From: Clostridiales bacterium
Lineage (GTDB): Bacteria > Bacillota > Clostridia > Lachnospirales > WQUN01
Direction of reading: 5' to 3'
DNA length: 7,368 bases
Assembly (NCBI GenBank): GCA_031271275.1
Contig: JAISWA010000198.1
Coordinates: 1 to 7,368 of the forward strand
Each line of letters opens with the position of its first letter. Position 1 is the first letter of the stretch. The notes under the pieces are model-generated. The model saw nothing but the letters and a program-made list of their open reading frames with translations. It made no database searches and was not told where the DNA came from. This document shows positions 1-6,189 of this stretch, piece by piece. Position numbers and translations under genes: made by a program.

Positions 1-117
1 TGATTTATATTTTTGCTTTAATTTGTCAAAAGAATCTATGATAACCCGGTTTCCTGTGTTATCATCTTCTTCAATATCATCGGAAAGCCCTAGCTGCTCC
101 GGCACATATTTAAACAT
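1..117 (-). CDS. Possible partial hypothetical protein, C-terminus beyond the left edge
   Basis: On the minus strand an ATG at 117-115 opens a frame that stays open to the window edge (39 codons) and begins MFKYVPEQLGLSDDIEED. Amino acid and codon content look like real coding sequence: an acidic stretch DDIEEDD, then a lysine-rich amphipathic stretch near DSFDKLKQKY. I do not recognise the family. No good ribosome binding site precedes this ATG. The same frame is open further upstream to a TAA at 228-226, reading HPFYGKHIIVF just before the ATG, so the true start may be farther upstream, or this may be the remnant of a gene whose 5' end was lost. It is divergent from the RCC1-type gene and shares its AT-rich composition. 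Low certainty. Confidence 0.35.
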   Translation of the reverse strand, partial: MFKYVPEQLGLSDDIEEDDNTGNRVIIDSFDKLKQKYKS

Positions 118-232
118 AAATACGATAATGTGCTTACCATAAAATGGGTGTAAGAGAAAACGCACATGACTTTTGAGGCGGGCTATGGTAAAACATTTTT
201 TGGTCAGCAACTTGAACCAAAAAAATTAAAGC

Positions 233-236
233 GGAG
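233..236 (+). promoter_or_regulatory. Ribosome binding site of the RCC1-type gene
   Basis: GGAG lies 8 nt upstream of the ATG at 245, a normal distance, and supports that start. I found no convincing -35/-10 pair for this gene in 1-232. Confidence 0.7.
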
Positions 237-244
237 ATGAAAAG

Positions 245-1726
245 ATGAGGAAGTATATCAAGCAAGTGAAACAAGGGTTAGCCGCGCTAATGGCGGCGGT
301 ACTCATTTTAGGAAACGGAAGTTTTACCGCGCAACCGGTTTATGCCAATGAACAGGCTGATGAGTTCACTTACGTTGCAAGTATCGGTGGCGCAACAATG
401 GCAATCACTAAAACTGGTGAACTTTGGGTTTGGGGGTGGAATAGCGGTGAGAATTATGCCGGTCGATTAGGCGACGGCACAACCGAAGATAGGTACAGCC
501 CTGTGAAAATAATGGACAATGTGACTTCTGTGGTTACAGATCATGTCTGGAATTACGCGCTTGCACTTCAAACAGACGGAAGCCTTTGGTCTTGGGGGCA
601 CAATTATAACGGTCAATTAGGGGACGGTACCACCGCCGATAGGTATAGCCCCGCAAAAATTATGGAAGATGTTGCTGCTGTGGCAACTCAGCGGCACGGT
701 AGAGCCTTTGCAATCAAAACAGACGGAAGCCTATGGGCTTGGGGGGACAACTATTACGGTAGTTTAGGTGTGGGTGTGGCAGGCAACAGACATAGCCCTG
801 TAATGATAATGGAAAATGTGGCTTGTGTAGAGGCTAAGATTAGTAATACATATGCAATCCAAACAGACGGAAGTCTTTGGGCTTGGGGGTTTAATGGCGG
901 CGGTCAATTAGGAGACGGTACGGTCACCCACAGATACAGCCCTGTAAAAATAATGGAAAAAGTAGCTTCTTTAGTACCTGGTAACTTTTTTAACGCTGCG
1001 ATTCAAACAGACGGAAGCCTTTGGACTTGGGGACCTAATGTGTTTGGTACAGTAGGCGACGGTACAACTGAAGTCAGGCGCACTCCTATAAAAATACTTG
1101 AAAATGTGGTTTCTGTATCGGGTGGAGATGGCTATATATATGCAATCATAGAGGATGGAAGCCTTTGGGGGTGGGGAAAAAATGACGGCGGTCAATTGGG
1201 TGACGGTACAAATATTAATAGATACAGTCCTGTAAAGATAATGGAAAATGTAGCCTATGTAGAAAGCGACAACTCTATCCTCAATATTCCTCATACATTT
1301 GTAGTCAAAACGGACGGAAGCCTTTGGGGATGGGGGAATAGCCGCAATGCGCGAGTAGGGGAAGACAGACGACATATACAGGATAATGTAAGTAATAGCA
1401 CCCCTGTAAGGTTAATGGAAGATGTGGCTTCTATAGCGGCAAGTGATGACGGCAGTGCATTTGCAATCAAAACAGACGGAAGTCTTTGGGCTTGGGGGAG
1501 CAACGTTGTGGGCAAATTAGGGGTAGGGGACGGCATGGGAGACGTCTACACACCGATAAAAATAATGGAAAATGTAATGGATGTTTACCTTGATGATGGG
1601 CACAGCATTACATATGCAATCCGTGCGGACGGAAGCCTTTGGGCTTGGGGTCTCAACATGCATGGTAGGATAGGGGACGGCACAACAGACAATAGGTCTA
1701 TCCCTGTAAGAATAACCCTTAAATAA
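245..1726 (+). CDS. Secreted RCC1-type repeat (beta-propeller) protein
   Basis: This is a 493-residue exported protein. Residues 1-34 form a signal peptide: basic start MRKYIKQVKQ, hydrophobic core GLAALMAAVLILG, and a likely signal peptidase I site after VYA (A34). The rest is nine tandem RCC1-like repeats of about 48-54 residues. Their core is TDGSLWAWG-N--G-LGDGT---R-SPVKIMENV, with the LW pair at residues 60, 114, 163, 211, 259, 307, 360, 414 and 466. Repeat 7 is degenerate: NSRNARVGEDRRH replaces the usual N--GQLGDGT. There is no transmembrane segment, LPXTG motif or other domain, so the mature protein is probably released or held non-covalently. RCC1 repeats build beta-propellers used for protein binding; the Streptomyces beta-lactamase inhibitor BLIP-II is a secreted bacterial example. 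The partner here cannot be told from sequence. Codon use is AT-richer than in ileS and beyond, hinting at separate acquisition. A likely terminator follows. Confidence 0.9.
   Translation: MRKYIKQVKQGLAALMAAVLILGNGSFTAQPVYANEQADEFTYVASIGGATMAITKTGELWVWGWNSGENYAGRLGDGTTEDRYSPVKIMDNVTSVVTDHVWNYALALQTDGSLWSWGHNYNGQLGDGTTADRYSPAKIMEDVAAVATQRHGRAFAIKTDGSLWAWGDNYYGSLGVGVAGNRHSPVMIMENVACVEAKISNTYAIQTDGSLWAWGFNGGGQLGDGTVTHRYSPVKIMEKVASLVPGNFFNAAIQTDGSLWTWGPNVFGTVGDGTTEVRRTPIKILENVVSVSGGDGYIYAIIEDGSLWGWGKNDGGQLGDGTNINRYSPVKIMENVAYVESDNSILNIPHTFVVKTDGSLWGWGNSRNARVGEDRRHIQDNVSNSTPVRLMEDVASIAASDDGSAFAIKTDGSLWAWGSNVVGKLGVGDGMGDVYTPIKIMENVMDVYLDDGHSITYAIRADGSLWAWGLNMHGRIGDGTTDNRSIPVRITLK
404..1723 (+). repeat. 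Nine tandem RCC1-type repeats, conserved at DNA level
   Basis: The repeats are internal to the secreted protein. The segment CAGACGGAAGCCTTTGG and close variants recur near 573, 720, 864, 1006, 1312, 1468 and 1627. The central repeats (LW at residues 163, 211, 259, 307) are spaced exactly 48 codons apart. DNA-level similarity of this kind suggests expansion by duplication or maintenance by recombination. Confidence 0.85.
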
Positions 1727-1768
1727 AAACAAAAAACAATTAACATAAAAAGAATAAAACGTGTCAGT

Positions 1769-1793
1769 ACAAAGCGGCTACGCCGCTTGTTTT
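1769..1793 (+). terminator. Probable intrinsic terminator after the RCC1-type gene
   Basis: A 7-bp stem AAGCGGC/GCCGCTT (1772-1778 with 1782-1788) closes a TAC loop. It extends by two pairs past one bulged A (1769-1770 with 1789-1790) and is followed by a short T run. It lies about 45 bp after the stop codon at 1726. The T tract is short, so efficiency is uncertain. Confidence 0.55.
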
Positions 1794-1802
1794 CCGCAAT
1801 TC

Positions 1803-1876
1803 GTCATAGGAAACTGCACCTTGTGCGTTCGGTTGGCTTCAAAACGGAACGCTGGAATCAAGCAGTTTCCTATGAC
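1803..1876. repeat. Palindromic intergenic element with 15-bp perfect inverted repeats
   Basis: GTCATAGGAAACTGC (1803-1817) is exactly inverted at 1862-1876. Inside is a second nested stem: GCGTTC (1825-1830) with GAACGC (1847-1852), then one mismatch, then 1832-1834 with 1843-1845, leaving an 8-nt loop. The whole 74 bp can therefore fold into one long hairpin on either strand. No T run follows on the plus strand, so it is not a typical terminator. It could be a dispersed palindromic repeat, a small non-autonomous mobile element, or a structured RNA. No coding function is supported. Confidence 0.6.
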
Positions 1877-1896
1877 ATAAAAAAGCGTTTTCACGA

Positions 1897-1924
1897 ACGC
1901 CAAACGCGTTCATGCGTTTGGCGT
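1897..1924. repeat. Strong 11-bp hairpin upstream of the ileS promoter
   Basis: ACGCCAAACGC (1897-1907) pairs perfectly with GCGTTTGGCGT (1914-1924) across a 6-nt loop. It lies about 20 bp upstream of the ileS -35 element and so would not be part of the ileS transcript. Its GCGTT/AACGC core words also occur in the neighbouring palindrome, so the two may belong to one composite element. Role unknown. Confidence 0.5.
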
Positions 1925-1943
1925 GACACCCCGCCCGCGAAAC

Positions 1944-1972
1944 TTTACAAACCCGCCGCCCGCCGATATACT
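1944..1972 (+). promoter_or_regulatory. Probable sigma-A promoter of ileS
   Basis: A -35 box TTTACA (1944-1949) and a -10 box TATACT (1967-1972) are separated by 17 bp. Each box differs from consensus (TTGACA, TATAAT) at one position. Transcription would start near 1979, leaving a leader of roughly 40 nt before the ileS ATG at 2021. That is too short for a T-box. Confidence 0.65.
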
Positions 1973-2007
1973 TCCTCATTAACCTTAAATTTCCCGTAAA
2001 TGATTAC

Positions 2008-2014
2008 AAGGAGA
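2008..2014 (+). promoter_or_regulatory. Ribosome binding site fixing the ileS start
   Basis: AAGGAGA ends 6 nt before the ATG at 2021. An in-frame ATG at 2000 lies upstream of this site and has no Shine-Dalgarno of its own, so 2021 is the better start. The protein then begins MYEKVQTSLSF, as expected for IleS. Confidence 0.85.
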
Positions 2015-2020
2015 ATTTTT

Positions 2021-5000
2021 ATGTACGAGAAAGTTCAAACGAGCCTCAGCTTCGCGGAGCGCGAGCAGGCGGTGCTCGATTTCTGGAAAGAGCACGATAT
2101 TTTTAACGCGAGCATAACGCGCCGGAAGGACGCGCCGGTTTACACCTTCTACGACGGGCCGCCCACCGCCAACGGCAAACCTCATATCGGTCATATCATC
2201 ACCCGGGCGGTGAAAGATTTGATTCCGCGATACAAAACCATGAAGGGCTTCCGCGTCCCGCGCAAGGCGGGGTGGGACACCCACGGGCTTCCCGTGGAAC
2301 TGGAAGTGGAAAAGCTGCTCGGCATCAGCGGCAAGCCCGACATTGAAAAATACGGCGTAGAGCCGTTTATAAAGCAGTGCAAGGAAAGCGTCTGGAAATA
2401 CGAGAACCTCTGGCGGCAAATGAGCGAGCGCGTGGGCTTTTGGGCGGACATGGACGACCCCTATGTCACCTACCACAATTCCTATATAGAATCCGTCTGG
2501 TGGGCGCTTAAGCAAATTTGGGACAAGGGCTTGATGTATAAAGGCTACCGGGTGGTTCCCTACTGCCCGCGCTGCGGCACCCCCCTCTCCAGTCATGAGG
2601 TGGCGCAGGGCTATAAAGACGTGAAGGAAGTTTCCGCCTTTGTAAAGTTCCGCGCGGCGGACAGCGGCGATTTTTATCTGGCGTGGACCACCACGCCCTG
2701 GACGCTGCCCTCCAACGTGGGCCTGTGCGTCAACGCACGGGTGGAATACGCCCGGGTAAAAAGCGGCGGCGAAGTGTATGTCATGGCAAAGGCGCTGCTC
2801 GATGAGGTTTTAAACGAGCCTTATGAAGTTTTGGAAACTTTCCCCGGCGCGCGCTTAAATGGAAAGAAGTACCTGCCGCTGTACCCCGCGGGCATTTCCG
2901 ACGGGCAATACTGCACCGTCGTCTGCGACGATTATGTAACGCTTACGGACGGCACGGGCATCGTGCATATCGCGCCGGCGTTCGGCGAGGACGACTCCCG
3001 GGTGAGCAAAGCGAACGGCCTGCCCTTCGTCCAGTTGGTGGATACCCAGGGGAAATTTGTGCACACGCCGGACGCGCCGTGGAAGGGTTTGTTTGTAAAA
3101 GACGCCGACCCGCTGATTATGGCGGACATGAAAAATTCCGGCAAGCTGTACAGGGTCGCCGATTACGAGCACAGCTACCCCTTCTGTTGGCGGTGCGACA
3201 CGCCGCTTCTGTACTACGCCCGGGACGCGTGGTTTATCAAAATGACGGCGCTGCGCGACAGGCTTGTAGAGAACAACAACACCGTCAACTGGCTGCCGGA
3301 CAACATCCGCGTGGGCCGGTTCGGTAATTTTTTGGAGAACGTGGTGGACTGGAGCATCAGCCGGGAAAGGTACTGGGGGACGCCGCTGCCCGTTTGGGAA
3401 TGCGCCTGCGGGCACCGGCACTGCGTCGGAAGCATCGAGGAACTGAAGCAAATGGGGACGGGTGTTCCCGGGGATATTGAGTTGCATAAGCCCTATATAG
3501 ACGCCGTAAAACTTGCCTGCCCCGTATGCGGCGGGGAAATGAAGCGCACGCTCGAGGTGATCGACTGTTGGTTCGATTCCGGCGCCATGTTTTTCGCCCA
3601 GTGGCATTACCCTTTTGAGAACGCGGATATTTTTAAGGAGCAGTTCCCGGCGGACTTTATTTCGGAAGCCATTGACCAAACCCGGGGTTGGTTCTACTCG
3701 CTGATCGCGATTTCCACGCTGCTTTTCGACTGCTCCTGCTATAAGAACGTGATTGTGCTTGGCCACGGTCTGGACGAAAAGGGTCAGAAGATGAGCAAGA
3801 GCAAAGGGAATTATACCGACCCCATGGACGCGTTGGCGAAGCACGGCGCGGACGCGGTGCGGTGGTATTTGTATATCAATTCCGCCCCGTGGCTCAACTT
3901 CCGTTTCTTCGACGACGCCGTAAGCGAGGCACAGCGGAAATTTATGGGCACCCTTTGGAACACCTACGCCTTTTATGTGCTATACGCGGAAATCGACGCC
4001 TTCAACCCCTATGAATATGAATGGGAAACCGAATCGCTCCCGCTGATGGACCGGTGGGTTTTGTCCAAACTCAACAATTTAATCAAAAAAATTGACGGCA
4101 GCCTGGAAAGGTTGGAGCTCACCGAACCCGCCCGGGCGCTTAACAGTTTCACGGACGAGCTGAGCAACTGGTATGTGCGCCGCTGCCGCGAGCGTTTTTG
4201 GGGAAAAGACATGCCGAGGGATAAAATAAACGCGTACCTTACGCTGCATCATGTACTGGTGACGGTGGCGAAACTGTCCGCGCCGTTTGTGCCGTTCATG
4301 ACCGAGCTGATGTACCAGAACCTTGTGCGGGGGTTGGATAAATCCGCTCCGCTGAGCATTCATCTCTGCGACTATCCCGCCGCGGACGGTTCCATGACGG
4401 ACGGGAAACTGGAAAAGGACATGGACGCGGTACTGGATATCGTGACACTGGGCCGCGCCGCGCGTAACGCCGCGAACATTAAAAACCGTCAGCCCCTGCC
4501 GGAAATTTTGGTCAACATGTCAGAGCGCGGCGGCGCGTTGGATAAACTGTACGCCGACATTATCACCGACGAGCTTAACATCAAGCGCATCACCTTTACG
4601 GAAGACACCGGGGGGTACACCCGGTACCGTTTCAAGCCGCAGCTTCGCACGTTGGGCCCGCGTTACGGGAAGTTGGTTCCCCAAATCACCGGGGCGCTGA
4701 ACGAAAACGGAAACAGCGCAATGGAAGCGTTACGCGCCGGAACATGGAAAAAGGAAATCGAAGGCGTGGAAGTTGAGCTGACCATGGAGGACGTGTTGGT
4801 GGAAACCACGCAGAAGGAAGGCTACACCGCCCAGTCCGACCGGGGCCTTACCGTGGTGCTCGATATTCAGTTGACCCCGGAGCTGATTGAGGAAGGCTTC
4901 ACCCGGGAACTGGTGAGCAAAATACAAACCATGCGCAAGGAAGCCGGCTTCGACGTGACGGACAGGATTAATGTGTTCTGCGGGAAGAACGCGGTGCTTA

Positions 5001-5152
5001 ACGGGGTGATTGCGCGCAACTGCGATACCATTTCGGGCGAAGTGCTCGCGGAAAGCGTCGGGGAGCTTACGGACACCAACTGCGGCGGCGGGTACGAAAA
5101 AGAATGGGTGGTGAACGGGGAAAAAATCGTGCTCGGGGTGAAGAAAGCCTGA
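2021..5152 (+). CDS. ileS: Isoleucyl-tRNA synthetase, type 2 (IleS2)
   Basis: This cytoplasmic class I synthetase charges tRNA-Ile with isoleucine (EC 6.1.1.5) and edits misactivated valine. At 1043 residues it fits the longer type 2 (eukaryote-like) form, against about 940 for the E. coli type. The ATP-binding HIGH motif is residues 55-58, within GPPTANGKPHIGH, and KMSKS is residues 590-594. The type 2 phrase GWDTHGLPVE is at 84-93. The CP1 editing domain (about 180-400) has WTTTPWTLP at 222-230 and GTGIVHIAPAFGEDD at 311-325, so editing should be intact. Cysteine pairs at 182/185, 389/392, 461/463 and 500/503 look like zinc-binding sites. The anticodon-binding helical domain spans about 675-830 (AARNAANIKNRQPL at 813-826), followed by the type 2 C-terminal extension. 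The gene is complete with no frameshift. Type 2 enzymes are known to be less sensitive to mupirocin than type 1; that is family knowledge, not shown here. Confidence 0.97.
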   Translation: MYEKVQTSLSFAEREQAVLDFWKEHDIFNASITRRKDAPVYTFYDGPPTANGKPHIGHIITRAVKDLIPRYKTMKGFRVPRKAGWDTHGLPVELEVEKLLGISGKPDIEKYGVEPFIKQCKESVWKYENLWRQMSERVGFWADMDDPYVTYHNSYIESVWWALKQIWDKGLMYKGYRVVPYCPRCGTPLSSHEVAQGYKDVKEVSAFVKFRAADSGDFYLAWTTTPWTLPSNVGLCVNARVEYARVKSGGEVYVMAKALLDEVLNEPYEVLETFPGARLNGKKYLPLYPAGISDGQYCTVVCDDYVTLTDGTGIVHIAPAFGEDDSRVSKANGLPFVQLVDTQGKFVHTPDAPWKGLFVKDADPLIMADMKNSGKLYRVADYEHSYPFCWRCDTPLLYYARDAWFIKMTALRDRLVENNNTVNWLPDNIRVGRFGNFLENVVDWSISRERYWGTPLPVWECACGHRHCVGSIEELKQMGTGVPGDIELHKPYIDAVKLACPVCGGEMKRTLEVIDCWFDSGAMFFAQWHYPFENADIFKEQFPADFISEAIDQTRGWFYSLIAISTLLFDCSCYKNVIVLGHGLDEKGQKMSKSKGNYTDPMDALAKHGADAVRWYLYINSAPWLNFRFFDDAVSEAQRKFMGTLWNTYAFYVLYAEIDAFNPYEYEWETESLPLMDRWVLSKLNNLIKKIDGSLERLELTEPARALNSFTDELSNWYVRRCRERFWGKDMPRDKINAYLTLHHVLVTVAKLSAPFVPFMTELMYQNLVRGLDKSAPLSIHLCDYPAADGSMTDGKLEKDMDAVLDIVTLGRAARNAANIKNRQPLPEILVNMSERGGALDKLYADIITDELNIKRITFTEDTGGYTRYRFKPQLRTLGPRYGKLVPQITGALNENGNSAMEALRAGTWKKEIEGVEVELTMEDVLVETTQKEGYTAQSDRGLTVVLDIQLTPELIEEGFTRELVSKIQTMRKEAGFDVTDRINVFCGKNAVLNGVIARNCDTISGEVLAESVGELTDTNCGGGYEKEWVVNGEKIVLGVKKA

Positions 5153-5156
5153 CGAG

Positions 5157-5220
5157 AATACTCCCCGCGTATATTCCCCCCCTTCCTTTGAATATATTTT
5201 AACGGCAGGGGGGTATTTTT
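5157..5220 (+). terminator. Terminator-like hairpin that also covers the next gene's ribosome binding site
   Basis: AATACTCCCC (5157-5166) pairs with GGGGGGTATT (5208-5217) as a 10-bp stem with one G-U pair. An inner stem TATATT (5170-5175) with AATATA (5191-5196) stacks within it. T's run from 5216 to 5220, directly before the ATG at 5221. The 3' arm AGGGGGG (5207-5213) is also the only Shine-Dalgarno candidate for that ATG, 7 nt away. A run of seven C's at 5176-5182 could pair with the same G's as an alternative. The structure may end ileS transcription, limit readthrough, or mask translation of the next gene. Confidence 0.6.
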
Positions 5221-6153
5221 ATGCCTTTCAAACGCCGTCTGCGCCATACGCGAAGGACTGTCAACCGGTATTTCCGGCGGAAAAGAGCGCGCTTGCCGAT
5301 GCGCCCGCCGCGTCGCCGCGCGGTCACCCGTAAACCCAGAAAAGAACACGCGCCGCGCATTATCGCTTTTTCCGCAGCAACCGTTCTGCTGCTGCTTGTG
5401 TTTTTTTTCGCGCGGGTACTTGACCCTTCCGTAAAACTCCGCCCGGATGCGGAAACGGTGGCGGCTTTCCGCGCGCCCCACCAGGCGATAGGGCTGTTGA
5501 AAGCGCAATCGGAAAATCATGGCGTGCCGTTCGCGGAAGTTTTTACTTTCTTCTGCGCGGAAAATGATTTCTTCCCGGCGAAAGCCGCCGCCTATGATTT
5601 TACCGTATTGGAGCGCCAGTATGTGGAAGGGTATGAAGCGCTGAAAAAAAAGTACGACGCCAAAAGCGCCGCCCCTTTTATCGCCATGTATGAGACTTTG
5701 TTCGACGAAATACAATGCTTTCCGGTACCGGACGGTTTTGACGGCGGCGCAGACGGGCAGCCGTCGTTTATGTACGGGGACAGTTGGGGTGACGAACGGC
5801 ATAGGGGAGCCGATATTTACGACAGGGAAAATATCCCCGGGCGCGTTCCGGTGGTAAGCATGACGGACGGAACCGTGCGGGATTCCGGCTATACCGGCGA
5901 CGACGGGCACTATGTCGGGATAATAACGGAAGGCGGCGACTATTATTTGTACGCCCGTTTAGACGGTTTTGCGGAAAATATTTCGGAAGGTTTAACCGTT
6001 GCCGCCGGGCAGCCCCTCGGGCATATGGGCGACTCCGGTTCGGGAGGGGAAGCGTTTCAAGCGCGTTTGCATTTGAGGATCAAACCGGGGGAAGGGGTCG
6101 GCGGCGGGGATTTTTGGATAAACCCGTACCCGCTGCTGAGGTACATTGAGTGA
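5221..6153 (+). CDS. Membrane-anchored M23 (LytM-like) protein lacking both catalytic histidines
   Basis: This 310-residue protein belongs to the M23 lysostaphin/LytM fold, whose active members cut peptidoglycan cross-bridges. Residues 1-46 are a very basic cytoplasmic tail (17 Arg, 4 Lys). Residues 47-66 are one membrane segment, giving type II topology with the rest outside. Residues 75-170 form a helical linker region, and about 185-305 is the M23 domain. Zinc ligands are present: H194 and D198 in HRGAD, and H284 in RLHLRI. The two other active-site histidines are Arg: YARL (R246) in place of YAHL, and RLH (R282) in place of HLH. The fold and metal site may survive while hydrolysis is probably lost, as in degenerate LytM proteins that act as scaffolds or regulators (SpoIIQ of Bacillus subtilis is one with a defective site). 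The gene lies 68 bp after ileS and converges on aroE. Its target is unknown. Confidence 0.88.
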   Translation: MPFKRRLRHTRRTVNRYFRRKRARLPMRPPRRRAVTRKPRKEHAPRIIAFSAATVLLLLVFFFARVLDPSVKLRPDAETVAAFRAPHQAIGLLKAQSENHGVPFAEVFTFFCAENDFFPAKAAAYDFTVLERQYVEGYEALKKKYDAKSAAPFIAMYETLFDEIQCFPVPDGFDGGADGQPSFMYGDSWGDERHRGADIYDRENIPGRVPVVSMTDGTVRDSGYTGDDGHYVGIITEGGDYYLYARLDGFAENISEGLTVAAGQPLGHMGDSGSGGEAFQARLHLRIKPGEGVGGGDFWINPYPLLRYIE

Positions 6154-6189
6154 AACCCTTATTCCTCGCGACACAAAATACCGTTGCGC

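Noticed and set aside
404..1723. CRISPR-like array suggested by regularly spaced repeated DNA words
   Set aside because: The repeats are in-frame, diverged, and encode the RCC1 core motif; the between-repeat segments are also conserved as protein.
971..1732. Several minus-strand frames opposite the RCC1-type gene
   Set aside because: They repeat the words PSPKAS or PHPQRLPS, which are simply the reverse translation of the DGSLWAWG repeats.
1787..1999. Plus-strand 70-codon frame from a TTG between the RCC1-type gene and ileS
   Set aside because: It is made mostly of the inverted repeats, has a TTG start without a ribosome binding site, and runs through the ileS promoter.
1727..2020. T-box riboswitch upstream of ileS
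   Set aside because: No T-box core or antiterminator-type sequence is visible, and the probable promoter lies too close to the gene.
1985..2596. Minus-strand open frame (203 codons) at the start of ileS
   Set aside because: It is antisense to the conserved IleS N-terminus, including the HIGH motif, with no family signature of its own.
2855..3844. Long open frame on the minus strand (329 codons) opposite ileS
   Set aside because: It lies wholly antisense to a clearly conserved ileS, its product shows no recognisable domain, and it is explained by GC-rich codons in the sense frame.
5170..5198. TATATT sequences as a -10 box for a separate M23-gene promoter
   Set aside because: No suitable -35 at 16-18 bp; the best candidate, CTGACG at 5149-5154, is only 15 bp away and poor.
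4867..5910. Minus-strand open frame (347 codons) across the ileS end and the M23 gene
   Set aside because: It is antisense to two well-supported genes and spans their intergenic hairpin; the product is low-complexity and unlike any family I know.
6154..6189. Shared bidirectional terminator between the M23 gene and aroE
   Set aside because: The 36-bp gap contains no inverted repeat with a flanking T or A run that I could pair convincingly.
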